From Jiangella ureilytica (GTDB lineage Bacteria > Actinomycetota > Actinomycetes > Jiangellales > Jiangellaceae), in the NCBI RefSeq assembly GCF_004348545.1, contig NZ_SMKL01000066.1, positions 1-34,706 on the forward strand: a stretch of 34,706 nucleotides of DNA, read 5' to 3'. The notes under the pieces were generated by a model. That model saw only the letters and a program-made list of their open reading frames with translations. It did not search any database and had not been told where the DNA came from. Below, piece after piece: positions 14,173 to 24,286 of this stretch. Position 1 is the stretch's first letter. Each line of letters begins with the position of its first letter. The position numbers and the translations under genes are program-made.

Positions 14173-15582
14173 ATGGCACCTGAGTCCGAATCGCCGGGCC
14201 TGACCCGGCGCGCGCTCCTCGGCACCGGCGTGGCCGCGGGCGCCGGCCTGGGCATGGCCGGTCTGCCCGGCGTCGCCGCGGCCGACGACGATCCCACCGG
14301 CCGGGCTCCGGAACGCCGCAAGGGCGAGCGGTTCATGGGCGGCGTCCCCTTCGAGCGGCACGACGTCGTGCGGGTGGGGATCATCGGCCTGGGCATGCGC
14401 GGCGGCGGCATGCTCGACCGGTTCCTGGCCACGGCCGGCGTGCGCATCACCGCACTCGGCGACATCAACCAGGCCAAGCTGGACGAGGGCGCGGCGGCGG
14501 TGCGCGCGGCGGGCCAGCCCGACCCGGCCCTCTACAAGGGCGAGCACGCCTACGAGAAGCTGGCCCGGCGCGACGACGTCGACTTCATCTACACCGCGAC
14601 GCCGTGGGAGTACCACCACCCCATCTGCATCTCGGCCATGGAGAACGGCAAGCACGTCGGCACCGAGCTGCCGCTGGCCATGACGCTCGACGAGCTCTGG
14701 GACATCGTCCGCACGTGCGAGCGCACCCGCCGGCACGCGTTCATCTTCCACAACCGCTCCTACGGCCTGGACCAGCTGCGGATGCTCCGCTTCGTCGAGG
14801 CCGGGCGGCTGGGCAAGCTGCTCTACGGCTCCGGCGGCTACGTGCACGACCTGCGCGAGCTCAACTTCAGCGACGACCACGAGCCGGCCGGCTGGCGGCG
14901 CAAGTGGCACACGCGGCTCAACGCCAACCTCTATCCGGTGCACGGCCTAGCCCCGATCTCGAACGCCATGAAGATCACCCGCGGCGACCGCTACGACTGG
15001 CTCATCGCTGTGGCGTCGCCCGAGGCGGGCTACTCGGAGTACCGCGCGGCGAACATGCCGCCCGGCCACCCGTCGTGGCGCGAGAAGTACATCTGCGGCG
15101 ACACGAACATGTGCTTCATCCAGACCGTCCAGGGCCGGTTCATCCGCTCCGAGCACGACGTCTCAGCGCCGCACCCGTACACGCGGGCAAACACGCTGCA
15201 GGGGTCCAAGGGCAAGCTGACCGAGGACGACCGGACGACGGCGTTCGCCAACCGCTGGCAGGTCTACGTCGAACCCGACCACGACGACCACCGGTGGCGC
15301 CTGTTCTCCGACTACGGCGCCGAGTACGACCACTGGCTGTGGAAGGCCGGCATCGCGAACGACGCCGACCAGCTCGTGGTGTACCGGACGATGCAGCTGT
15401 TGCGGCTCGGGCTGCCGCCGGACATCGACGTCTACGACTCCGCGACGTGGACCGTCCCGATCCCGCTGAGCCACGAGTCGGTGAAGCGCGGCAGCCGGGC
15501 GGTGAAGGTGCCCGACTTCACCCGCGGCCACTGGCGCGAGGACCGGCCGAACATCAACTCGGAGCAGCCCGCCGAGGTGTGA
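14173..15582 (+). CDS. Tat-exported GH109-like glycosidase (Gfo/Idh/MocA fold)
   Basis: This 469-residue protein starts with a twin-arginine signal (TRRALLGTG at 11-19, hydrophobic to about 37), so it is exported folded. The Rossmann domain (VRVGIIGLGMRGGG, 66-79) binds NAD. The body matches family GH109, alpha-N-acetylgalactosaminidase type, which uses bound NAD+ in a redox-assisted hydrolysis. Family landmarks are TPWEYHHPI (143-151), GKHVGTELP (159-167), NLYPVHGLAP (252-261), YICGDTN and the HDVSAPHPYTR segment. Conserved Y197, Y254, H257 and Y336 fit the family's active-site tyrosines and histidine by position. Differences from the usual sequence (SAPHPYTR for SSPRPYSR) leave the sugar uncertain. 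The divergent SIS enzyme supports an amino-sugar substrate. A plain dehydrogenase is the alternative. Confidence 0.8.
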   Translation: MAPESESPGLTRRALLGTGVAAGAGLGMAGLPGVAAADDDPTGRAPERRKGERFMGGVPFERHDVVRVGIIGLGMRGGGMLDRFLATAGVRITALGDINQAKLDEGAAAVRAAGQPDPALYKGEHAYEKLARRDDVDFIYTATPWEYHHPICISAMENGKHVGTELPLAMTLDELWDIVRTCERTRRHAFIFHNRSYGLDQLRMLRFVEAGRLGKLLYGSGGYVHDLRELNFSDDHEPAGWRRKWHTRLNANLYPVHGLAPISNAMKITRGDRYDWLIAVASPEAGYSEYRAANMPPGHPSWREKYICGDTNMCFIQTVQGRFIRSEHDVSAPHPYTRANTLQGSKGKLTEDDRTTAFANRWQVYVEPDHDDHRWRLFSDYGAEYDHWLWKAGIANDADQLVVYRTMQLLRLGLPPDIDVYDSATWTVPIPLSHESVKRGSRAVKVPDFTRGHWREDRPNINSEQPAEV

Positions 15583-15590
15583 CGACCCCA

Positions 15591-15632
15591 CGCCCGCGCC
15601 CCCGGTCACCGTCGTGGCCGGGGGCGCGGGCG
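15591..15632. terminator. strong bidirectional terminator-like hairpin
   Basis: A perfect 15-bp stem, 15591-15605 paired with 15618-15632, closes a 12-nt loop. It lies 8 bases after the GH109-like stop and 14 bases before the end of the convergent gamma-glutamyltransferase gene, so it can serve both. No T-run is present. Confidence 0.75.
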
Positions 15633-15645
15633 CGGGCGGGGGTCG

Positions 15646-17430
15646 TCAGCGGCCGACGGCGTAGCCCTGCATCCCGCGCGGGTTGGCCGCCGCGCGGAGG
15701 AACCCGCCGGGCTCGTGGCCGGCGGCGGAGACCCGGCCGAGCGACCAGTCGTCCTCGACGGTGACGCGGTGGCCCCTCGCGCGCAGCCCCTGCAGCACCC
15801 GCTCGCCGACGCGGCCCTCGATGTACAGCGCGCCGGGCTCGCTGCCGCGCGGGTAGAACGACGACGTGAAGTGCGTGGTGTGCCAGGCGGGCGCGTCGAT
15901 GGCCTGCTGCAGGCCGTGCCCGTGGTGGACCAGGCGCAGCAGGAACAGCAGCGACCACTGGTCCTGCTGGTCACCGCCCGGCGTCCCGAACGCGAGCCGC
16001 GACCCGTCGGGCCGCAGCACCAGGCTCGGCGTCAGCGTGGTGCGCGGGCGCTTGCCCGGGGCCAGCGAGTTCGGCAGGCCGTCCTCGAGCCAGAACATCT
16101 GGCCCCGGGTGCCCAGGCCGAAGCCCAGGCCCGGCACGGCCGGCGAGCTCTGCAGCCAGCCGCCGCTAGGGGTGCACGAGACGACGTTGCCCCAGCGGTC
16201 GGCGACGTCGAGGTGGCAGGTGTCGCCGTGGGTGCCGGCCCAGGTGGGCTCGCCGCTCCCGCTGCCGAGTGGCTGCGCGACGGCCGACGGCGGACGCGGG
16301 AGCCGCGGCTCACGACCGGCGGGCCGGCCGGGACGCAGCGGCCCGGTGTCGGCGGCGGCCGCGTCGACGAGGCGGGCCCGCTCCTGGGCGTACGACGGCG
16401 CCAGCAGTGCCGCCAGCGGCACCTCGGCGAACGCCGGGTCGCCGTAGAACGCCTCGCGGTCGGCGAAGGCCAGCTTCGCCGACTCGACGACGAGGTGGAC
16501 GAAGTCCGCGCCGTCCGGCTCGGCAGAGCCCAGACCGGCGGCGTCGAGCAAGGCGAGCTGCTGCAGGAACACCGGGCCCTGGCTCCATGGCCCGGCCTTG
16601 AGGACGGTGTGGCCGTGGTAGTCGTACGCGACGGGGTCCTCGACGGTCGCGCGCCACGCGGCCAGGTCGCCCGCGGTGAGCAGCCCGCGGTGCGCCGCAC
16701 CGCTCTCGTCCATGACCTCGGTCGCCGCGAACGCCGTCAGCGCCTCGGCGACGAACCCCTCGTAATAGGCCCGCCGGGCCCGCTCGATCTGCTCGTCGCG
16801 GTCGCCGGAGCCGGCCTCGGCCTCGGCGACGATCCGCTCGTAGGTCGCCGCGAGCTCGGCGTTGACGAACCGGTCGCCCGCCCCCGGCGCCGCGCCCGCC
16901 GCGCCCCTCAGCCACAGCGCGGCCGACGTCGGCCAGTGGGTGCGAAACCAGGCCGCCGACTCGCCGATGACCCGCGCCGCCGACGCCCCCAGCGGAAAGC
17001 CGCCGCCGGCGTACTCGATGGCGTAGGACATGACGTCGCGCGGGCGCATGGTGCCGTAGCGCTGCAGGAGCAGCATCCAGCCGCCGAACGCCCCGGGCAC
17101 GACGGCGGGCAGCAGCCCCGTCCCCGGGACCACCTCGACGCCGAGGTCGCGGACGGCGGCACTGGTGGCGGCGGCCGGCGCGACGCCCTGGCCGCAGACC
17201 ACGAACGGCTCGCCGGCGGCGGCGTCCCAGCCGACGACCGGCAGGTCACCGCCCGGCCCGTTCATCTCCGGCTCGACCACCTGCAGCACCAGCCCCGCGG
17301 CGACGGCGGCGTCGAAGGCGTTGCCGCCGCGCTCCAGCACGGACATGCCGGCCTGCGACGCCAGCCAGTGCGTCGAGGCGACCATGCCGTGGGTGCCGGT
17401 GAGCTCGGGTCGGGTCGTGAATGTCGTCAT
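15646..17430 (-). CDS. gamma-glutamyltransferase-family Ntn hydrolase, cytosolic
   Basis: This 594-residue protein is a gamma-glutamyltranspeptidase-family precursor that should self-cleave into two chains. The N-terminal hallmark GGNAFDAAVAAGLVLQVVEPEMNGPGGDL (35-63) is intact. The likely nucleophile is T404 in GTHGDTCHLDV, after which WGNVVSCTPSGGW and the FGTPGGDQQDQ segment complete the active site. Length is normal. Unlike typical GGTs it has no signal peptide, so it should act inside the cell on imported gamma-glutamyl or similar amide compounds. It lies 67 bp downstream of the ROK repressor on the same strand. The ATG at 17428-17430 starts MTTFTTRPEL. Substrate unproven; some relatives are acylases. 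Confidence 0.87.
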   Translation of the reverse strand: MTTFTTRPELTGTHGMVASTHWLASQAGMSVLERGGNAFDAAVAAGLVLQVVEPEMNGPGGDLPVVGWDAAAGEPFVVCGQGVAPAAATSAAVRDLGVEVVPGTGLLPAVVPGAFGGWMLLLQRYGTMRPRDVMSYAIEYAGGGFPLGASAARVIGESAAWFRTHWPTSAALWLRGAAGAAPGAGDRFVNAELAATYERIVAEAEAGSGDRDEQIERARRAYYEGFVAEALTAFAATEVMDESGAAHRGLLTAGDLAAWRATVEDPVAYDYHGHTVLKAGPWSQGPVFLQQLALLDAAGLGSAEPDGADFVHLVVESAKLAFADREAFYGDPAFAEVPLAALLAPSYAQERARLVDAAAADTGPLRPGRPAGREPRLPRPPSAVAQPLGSGSGEPTWAGTHGDTCHLDVADRWGNVVSCTPSGGWLQSSPAVPGLGFGLGTRGQMFWLEDGLPNSLAPGKRPRTTLTPSLVLRPDGSRLAFGTPGGDQQDQWSLLFLLRLVHHGHGLQQAIDAPAWHTTHFTSSFYPRGSEPGALYIEGRVGERVLQGLRARGHRVTVEDDWSLGRVSAAGHEPGGFLRAAANPRGMQGYAVGR

Positions 17431-17497
17431 GGCCTCTCGTTCCTTGGTCGGGTGTCCGCCTCGTGTGCCCGATTCGTCCCCACCCCGAGGCATGATG

Positions 17498-18751
17498 TCA
17501 CCCGGTGGCGCCGCCGAGCTGGTCGAAGATCTGCCTCTCGACGGTGTCGATGCCGCGCCGGACGGCGCCGAGCGCGATGGCCTGGTCCTCCAGCGAGGTG
17601 ACGTGCACCCGCGGCGGGGCCGGCACGGCGGCGTCGAGCTGCTGCTGGAGCCGGGGCAGGTAGGCGCCGAGCTGCTCGCCGACCTCGCCGCCGAGCACGA
17701 CGATCTCGGGATTGAGCACGGCCGCGATGCTGGCCAGCCCGCCGGCGAGGTGGCCGAGGACGGTGTCGACGATGCCGGCGGCGGTCCGGTCGCCGTCGCG
17801 CGCCGCGGCGAGCACCGAGGCGGCGGTGATCTCTCCCGACCGGGACGGCCGGAGGCTGGTCTCCTCGCCCCGGGCGATCGCCTCGGCGGCGAGCGCGCTG
17901 AACGCCGTCGCGCCGGCGGCCGCCTCGAACGGGCCGAGCCCGGCGGCGGTGCCGGTGGCCGGCCGCGACCGGACGACCGGCAGGTAGCCCACCTCGCCCG
18001 CGGCGCCGTCGGCCCCGGCGTAGACGGTGCCGTCGATGAGGAACCCCATGCCGACGCCGACGTCGATCTGCACGTAGGCGGCGTTGCGCAGGCCCGCGGC
18101 CACACCCCGCCAGTACTCGCCGATGACCGCGAGGTGGACGTCGTGCTCGAGCAGCACGGGGGCCGCCAGCGCCTCGGAGAGCAGCCGGGCGAGCGGCCGG
18201 CCCTCCCATCCCGACAGCTGCGGCACCAGCCGGACGGTGCCGGACTCGCGGTCGACGATGCCGGGCGTGCCGACGACCACGGCCCGCACCGCCGACCAGT
18301 CCGCCTCGCCCTGCGCCACGACGTCGCGCACCGTCTGCCGGACCGCGCGCAGCACCTCGTCCTGGCGGCCGCCGTGCGGGGTGGGCCGCCGCGCCGAGCC
18401 GAGGATGGTGCCGTCGAGGTCGGACAGCAGCGCAAGGATCCGCGACGCCTCGACGTCGACCCCGACCACCAGCCGGCGGCGTGAGTTGAACTGCAGCAGC
18501 CGGGCCCGCGGGCCGGGCCGGCGCGGCCGCTCGGTGCCGCCGTCGAGCGACTCGGTGATCAGGCCCTCAGCCAGCAGGGTTTCGACAACCTCGTTGACGG
18601 TTGGCTTGGAGATGCCGCTGACACGCACGACATCGCTGCGCGGCATGGGTCCCTCGCTGCGGATGATGCGCAGTACATGGGCCAGGTTGAGGCGTCTGAG
18701 GACCGATGGCGATCCCGCCGCAGTGTCCCCCGGAGGTGTGACCTTCACCAC
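17498..18751 (-). CDS. ROK-family transcriptional repressor
   Basis: This 417-residue protein has an N-terminal winged helix (LAHVLRIIRSEGPMPRSDVVRVSGISKPTVNEVVETL, about 23-60) fused to a ROK sugar-kinase-like sensor domain, as in NagC/XylR. The usual zinc motif (C-x-C-G-x2-G-C) is absent; the region after GEVGYLPVVRSRP has no cysteines, and EVGY replaces the common E-x-G-H. Catalysis is therefore unlikely, and the domain should act only as a sugar sensor. The start is a GTG at 18749-18751 (a second GTG follows at once) just after a TATCCT -10-like box. It is divergent from the ABC transporter operon and upstream of the GGT gene. A dyad in the shared promoter is its probable operator. Confidence 0.88.
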   Translation of the reverse strand: MVKVTPPGDTAAGSPSVLRRLNLAHVLRIIRSEGPMPRSDVVRVSGISKPTVNEVVETLLAEGLITESLDGGTERPRRPGPRARLLQFNSRRRLVVGVDVEASRILALLSDLDGTILGSARRPTPHGGRQDEVLRAVRQTVRDVVAQGEADWSAVRAVVVGTPGIVDRESGTVRLVPQLSGWEGRPLARLLSEALAAPVLLEHDVHLAVIGEYWRGVAAGLRNAAYVQIDVGVGMGFLIDGTVYAGADGAAGEVGYLPVVRSRPATGTAAGLGPFEAAAGATAFSALAAEAIARGEETSLRPSRSGEITAASVLAAARDGDRTAAGIVDTVLGHLAGGLASIAAVLNPEIVVLGGEVGEQLGAYLPRLQQQLDAAVPAPPRVHVTSLEDQAIALGAVRRGIDTVERQIFDQLGGATG

Positions 18752-18760
18752 GAATACCCC

Positions 18761-18788
18761 TTGACAGGATAGGTAGGTTTCTTATCTA
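18761..18788 (+). promoter_or_regulatory. promoter and putative ROK operator of the transporter operon
   Basis: TTGACA (18761-18766) and TATCTA (18783-18788), 16 bases apart, form a likely promoter for the binding-protein gene. An imperfect dyad GATAGG-N7-CTTATC (18768-18786) fills the spacer. The opposite strand carries TATCCT for the ROK repressor gene. This AT-rich island stands out in GC-rich sequence. Repressor binding here would control both directions. Confidence 0.5.
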
Positions 18789-18837
18789 GTTATACCCGAA
18801 TCGCTCAGGTTCGGCACGGATGCGGGAGGTGTGAGAC

Positions 18838-20415
18838 ATGCGTACTCATCGAAGCACCGGCGCCCGTCGCCGGTGGCGGGTGTGCGGCTCGTCCGCGGTG
18901 GCGCTGATCGTCCTGGCGGCCTGCGGCGGCTCGGGCGACGACGACGGCTCCGGAGAGGGCTCCGGTGGCGGCGCGGACGGCTCGGCCGAGATCACGATCT
19001 CCATGGTGGAGGACGCGGACACGCTCGACCCCACGTTCGGCCAGACCTTCGGCGGCCGCTACGTGTTCATGCACATGTGCGAGAAGCTTTACGACCTCAG
19101 CCCCGAGCTGGAGATCGTGCCCCAGCTGGCGGCCGAGCTGCCCACGGTGTCGGCCGACGGGCTGACGGTGACGATCCCACTGCGCGAGGGCGTGCAGTTC
19201 AACGACGGCGAGCCGTTCGACGCCGAGGCCGTGAAGACCTCGCTCGACCGGCACCGCGAGACCGAGGGCTCGGCCCGCGCGGGTGAGCTGGCCCCGGTGA
19301 GCGAGGTCCGCGTCGCCGACCCGATGACGGTCGAGATCGCGCTCGCGCAGCCCTATGCGCCGCTGACGGCGATCCTGGCCGACCGCTCCGGCATGATCAT
19401 GTCGCCGGCCAAGCTCGAGGACCTGGGCGAGGACTTCACCCAGGACCCGTCCTGCGTCGGTCCGTTCACGCTGACCGAGCGCGTGGTCGGCGACCGCATC
19501 GTCCTGGAGAAGTCCGACCTGTACTACGACGCGGACCAGATCCACATCGACCGGGTGATCATGCGCCCGATCCTCGACGACACCGTCCGCGTGGCGAACC
19601 TGCGCTCCGGTGAGATCGACGTCATCGACCGCATCCCGACCACGGAGTACGCCCAGCTCGAGAGCGCTGACGGCATCACCGTCGACACCCTGCCGTCGCT
19701 GGGCTTCGACACTCTCATGCTCAACACCGTCGACGGGCCGTTCGCCGACGTGCGGGTGCGCGAGGCGTTCGAGCTGGCGCTGGATCGCCAGGAGATCAAC
19801 GACACCGTCTACGGCGGCCTGCACTCCACCAGCTGCCAGCCGTTCCCGGGCGCGAGCCCGTACCACCTCGACGACCTCGAGTGCACCGAGCGCGACCCGC
19901 AGGCGGCCCAGGACCTGCTGGCCGAGGCGGGCGCGGCGACACCGGTCGCGATCGACCTGGTGCTGCTCAACAACACCCTCAGCACCCGGCGCGGCGAGCT
20001 GATCCAGGCGCAGGCCGCCGAGGCCGGCTTCGAGGTGAACGTCCGGCCCACGGAGGTCGGCACCCTCATCGACGACGCCGCCGCGGGCGCGTTCGACGCC
20101 GTCGTGCTGACGTGGTCCGGCCGGGCCGACCCGGACGGCAACTTCGCCACCTTCGAGCACACCGACGGCGGGCAGAACTTCGGCGGGGCGTCCGACCCTG
20201 AGATCGACGCCGCCATCGAGGCCGCGCGCAGCGTCAACGACCCGGCCGAGCGCGCCTCTGCCTACGCGGCGGCGTGGGACCTGGCCCGGGCGCGACACAG
20301 CGAGATCGTCCTGATGAACCCGAACCTCCTGACCGGCTGGCGCGACACCGTCCAGGGCCTGCAGCTGGTCCCGGACGGGCTGATCCGGCTCAAGGGAGTG
20401 TCGGTCTCGGAGTGA
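18838..20415 (+). CDS. ABC transporter substrate-binding lipoprotein, family 5
   Basis: This 525-residue lipoprotein is the extracytoplasmic receptor of the importer. The N-terminus has basic residues, a hydrophobic stretch and the lipobox VLAAC with C29, followed by an acidic Gly/Ser linker. The rest is a family-5 (DppA/OppA/NikA) binding protein: DADTLDPTFGQTFGGRYVF near the start, TIPLREGVQFNDGEPFDAEAVKTSLDRH, then AALD-type motif FELALDRQEINDTVYGG. Family 5 proteins bind peptides, but many actinobacterial ones bind oligosaccharides. The ROK kinase in the operon favours a sugar-containing ligand. The ATG at 18838 has GGGAGGTG six bases upstream. The permease gene starts 16 bp after the stop. 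Confidence 0.9.
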   Translation: MRTHRSTGARRRWRVCGSSAVALIVLAACGGSGDDDGSGEGSGGGADGSAEITISMVEDADTLDPTFGQTFGGRYVFMHMCEKLYDLSPELEIVPQLAAELPTVSADGLTVTIPLREGVQFNDGEPFDAEAVKTSLDRHRETEGSARAGELAPVSEVRVADPMTVEIALAQPYAPLTAILADRSGMIMSPAKLEDLGEDFTQDPSCVGPFTLTERVVGDRIVLEKSDLYYDADQIHIDRVIMRPILDDTVRVANLRSGEIDVIDRIPTTEYAQLESADGITVDTLPSLGFDTLMLNTVDGPFADVRVREAFELALDRQEINDTVYGGLHSTSCQPFPGASPYHLDDLECTERDPQAAQDLLAEAGAATPVAIDLVLLNNTLSTRRGELIQAQAAEAGFEVNVRPTEVGTLIDDAAAGAFDAVVLTWSGRADPDGNFATFEHTDGGQNFGGASDPEIDAAIEAARSVNDPAERASAYAAAWDLARARHSEIVLMNPNLLTGWRDTVQGLQLVPDGLIRLKGVSVSE

Positions 20416-20431
20416 CCGGAAGGACGGGTCG

Positions 20432-21394
20432 ATGACCGCGTACGTGATGAGGAGAGCGGGCTGGGCCATCGTCACCCTCCTGCTGGCCTCGGTGGTGGTG
20501 TTCATCGGCGCGCACGCCCTGCCCGGCGATCCGGCCCTGGCGCTGGCCGGGCAGGAGGGTGCGCGCGACCCGGAGCTGCTGGCGGCCATCCGCGAGCGCT
20601 ACGGGCTGGACCAGCCGCTCCCCGCACAGTACGTCGCCTGGCTCGGCCAGGTGCTGCAAGGCGACTTCGGGCAGTCGATCCGCACGTCGTTGCCGGTGGC
20701 TGACATGGTGGCCGACCGGGTCCCGGTGACCCTCCAGCTGGCGGCCTGCAGCCTGCTGATCGCCATGCTGGTGGGCATCCCGATCGGCGTGCTGGCGGCC
20801 GTGTACCGGGGCCGCTGGCCCGACCACCTCGGCAACGCCCTCACGCTGACCGGGATGTCGGTGCCGAACTTCTGGGTCGGCCTGATCCTCATCGCGGTCT
20901 TCGCGGTGCAGTTCGGGATCTTCCCGGCGTCGGGGTTCGTGGCGTTCGCCGACGACCCGGTGGCGAACCTGCAGCACCTGGTGCTGCCGTCGGTGGTCCT
21001 CGGGATGGGGCTCTCGGCGGTGATCATGCGGCAGACGAGGTCGTCGATGGTGCAGACCCTGAGCGCGGACTTCATCCGCACGGCACGCGCCAAAGGGCTG
21101 TCCGAGTGGTCGGTGGTGGTGCGGCACGCGCTGCGCAACAGCCTGCTGACGGTCACGACGATCCTGGGCCTGCAGCTGGGCCTGCTGATCGCCGGCTCGG
21201 TGGTGACGGAGCAGATCTTCCTCATCCCGGGCTTCGGCAAGCTGATCATCGACGCCGTCGCCACTCGCGACTACCCGGTGATCCAGGCCGTCACCCTGCT
21301 CGCCGCCGTCGCTTACATCGTCGTCAACCTGCTGGTCGACGTGCTCTACACCGTCCTGAACCCCCGAGTCCGGCTGGAGGCGAGGGCAGCGTGA
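20432..21394 (+). CDS. ABC transporter permease, DppB type
   Basis: This 320-residue inner-membrane permease is the DppB-like partner in the importer. It has six predicted membrane segments, beginning with AIVTLLLASVVVFIGAHAL. The DppB N-terminal signature GDPA follows, then the linker YGLDQPLPAQYVAWLGQVLQGDFGQSI. The coupling loop that contacts the ATPase is DFIRTARAKGLSEWSVVVRHALRNSLL, matching the E/D-x-I-R-T-A-R-A-K-G consensus. Its GTGA end overlaps the start of the second permease. Confidence 0.92.
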   Translation: MTAYVMRRAGWAIVTLLLASVVVFIGAHALPGDPALALAGQEGARDPELLAAIRERYGLDQPLPAQYVAWLGQVLQGDFGQSIRTSLPVADMVADRVPVTLQLAACSLLIAMLVGIPIGVLAAVYRGRWPDHLGNALTLTGMSVPNFWVGLILIAVFAVQFGIFPASGFVAFADDPVANLQHLVLPSVVLGMGLSAVIMRQTRSSMVQTLSADFIRTARAKGLSEWSVVVRHALRNSLLTVTTILGLQLGLLIAGSVVTEQIFLIPGFGKLIIDAVATRDYPVIQAVTLLAAVAYIVVNLLVDVLYTVLNPRVRLEARAA

Positions 21395-22265
21395 CCGCCG
21401 TGACCGCCGTCGACACCACCACCGAGCGGGTCGTCCGGCGCCGCGGCGTCCTGCGCCGCATCGCCGGGCACCGCACCGGCCGCATCGGGCTCGTCCTCGT
21501 GGGCGGGGTGGTGCTGGTCGCCCTGCTGGCGCCGGTGCTGGCGCCGTTCGGGCCCGAGGAGATCACCGGCACGCCGGCGCTCACGGGGCCATCCGGTGCG
21601 CACTGGCTCGGCACCGACGAGCTCGGCCGCGACGTCGCCTCGCGCATCATCTGGGGCAGCCGGACGTCGTTGCAGGTGAGCGTGCTGGCGACGCTGCTCG
21701 CGCTGCTGGTGGCGCTGCCGCTGGGGTTGATGGCCGGGTACTTCCGCGGCCGGCTGGACACCGTCGTCATGCGGCTGACCGACACCGGGCTGGCGTTCCC
21801 GTTCATCGTCCTGGCCGTCGGGCTGACCGCGATCTTCGGGCCGTCGATGGTCAACGCGGCGATCGCCATCGGCATCTCGCAGGTGCCCATGCTCATCCGG
21901 GTGGTCCGCGGCGAGGCGCTCGCGGTGCGCGAGGAGGACTACATCGCCGCATCGGTGGCCGACGGTGCCGGCAGCGCCCGCATCCTCGGACGGCACGTCC
22001 TGCCGAACATCGTCAACACCTTGATCGTGCAGGTCACTGTGCTGATGCCGTTCGCGATCATCACCGAGTCGATGCTGTCGTTCCTCGGCCTCGGGGTGCA
22101 GCCGCCGACACCGTCGTGGGGGGTCATGCTCACGGCCGCCCAGGCGTACACCGCGCAGGCACCGTGGCTGGCGGTGTTCCCGGGCCTGGCGATCTTCGTG
22201 GCGGCGCTCGGCTTCAACCTGCTCGGCGACGGCGCTCGCGACGCCCTGGACCCACGGAGGGCACG

Positions 22266-22269
<4 letters not shown>
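21391..22269 (+). CDS. ABC transporter permease, DppC type
   Basis: This 292-residue permease is the DppC-like partner. It has the N-terminal cytosolic segment and first membrane helix (GLVLVGGVVLVALLAPVLAPFGP), then the DppC signature HWLGTDELGRDVASRIIWGSR. The coupling loop is EDYIAASVADGAGSARILGRHVLPN. Five more membrane helices follow. It begins at a GTG that overlaps the previous stop by 4 bases and ends in an ATGA overlap with the first ATPase gene, so all are made in step. Confidence 0.92.
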
Positions 22270-23281
<1,012 letters not shown>

Positions 23282-23285
<4 letters not shown>

Positions 23286-24286
23286 GCCAGCAGAGCCCCG
23301 GGAGTCCCGTGCTGCGGGCCGGCGGCCTGGTCAAGGATTTCCAGGTCGGCTCCGTCGGCCGCCGGTCGGTGCTGCGCGCCGTCGACGGCGTCGACCTCGA
23401 GCTGGCCGCGGGCGAGACGTTCGGCCTGGTGGGGGAGTCGGGCAGCGGCAAGTCGACGCTGGGCAAGGTGCTGCTGCGGCTGCAGACGCCGACGGCCGGG
23501 ACGGTGGAGTTCGAGGGCCGCGACATCTCCCGCGCCGGCGGGCGCGAGCTGCGCGCCGTCCACCGCCGGCTGCGGATGGTGTTCCAGGACCCGTACTCGT
23601 CGCTGGATCCGCGGATGTCCATCGGCGACATCGTCGCCGAGCCGCTGCGGCTGCACCGGGTGGCCCGTGGCCGCGACCTGGAGGCGCGGGTCACCGGGCT
23701 GTTCGACCAGTGCGGGCTCGCGGCGGCCTGGCGGCACCGGTACCCGCACGAGCTCTCCGGCGGGCAGCGCCAGCGGGTCGGCATCGCGCGCGCGCTCAGC
23801 CTGCGCCCGTCGGTCCTCATCGCCGACGAGCCGGTGTCGGCGCTGGACGTGTCGGTGCAGGCCGGGATCCTCAACCTGCTCAAGGACCTGCAGGCCGACC
23901 TGGGGTTCACCTGCCTGTTCATCTCCCACGACCTCAGCGTCGTGGAGTTCATGTGCGACCGCATCGCCGTCATGTACCTGGGGCGCATCGTCGAGGTGGC
24001 GAAGGCGAGCGAGCTGTTCGCCCTCCCGCGGCATCCGTACACGCAGGCGCTGCTGTCGGCCGACCCCCCGCTGCACGCCGACGCCGCGGCCACGCCCCGG
24101 GTGGTGCTCAGCGGCGACATGCCCAGCGCGCTCGACCCGCCGCCGGGCTGCCGGTTCCACACCCGCTGCCCGGTCGCCGAGGCGGTCTGCCGGACGGAGG
24201 ACCCCGCTCTGGTCCCGCGCGCCGCCGACGGCCACCCGGTGGCCTGCCACCTGGTGCTGGCCGACGGATCGGGTCCCCGCCTGTGA
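23282..24286 (+). CDS. ABC transporter ATPase, DppF/OppF type
   Basis: This 334-residue ATPase should pair with the previous one. Walker A is GESGSGKST (51-59), the signature is LSGGQRQRVGIARAL and Walker B is VLIADEPVSALD. The C-terminal oligopeptide cap has RHPYTQALLSADP and the cysteine pattern CRFHTRCPVAEAVC. The GTG start at 23282 overlaps the upstream stop (GTGA), and the stop overlaps the kinase GTG in the same manner. Confidence 0.93.

Noticed and set aside
17431-18435. Fusion of the gamma-glutamyltransferase frame with an upstream segment to 18435
   Set aside because: The upstream part is a shadow of the ROK repressor gene; the GGT family start matches the ATG at 17430.
18805-20589. 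Long minus-strand frame opposite the binding-protein gene
   Set aside because: Low-complexity Val/Asp/Arg-rich shadow; the plus strand encodes a clear lipoprotein in a coupled operon.
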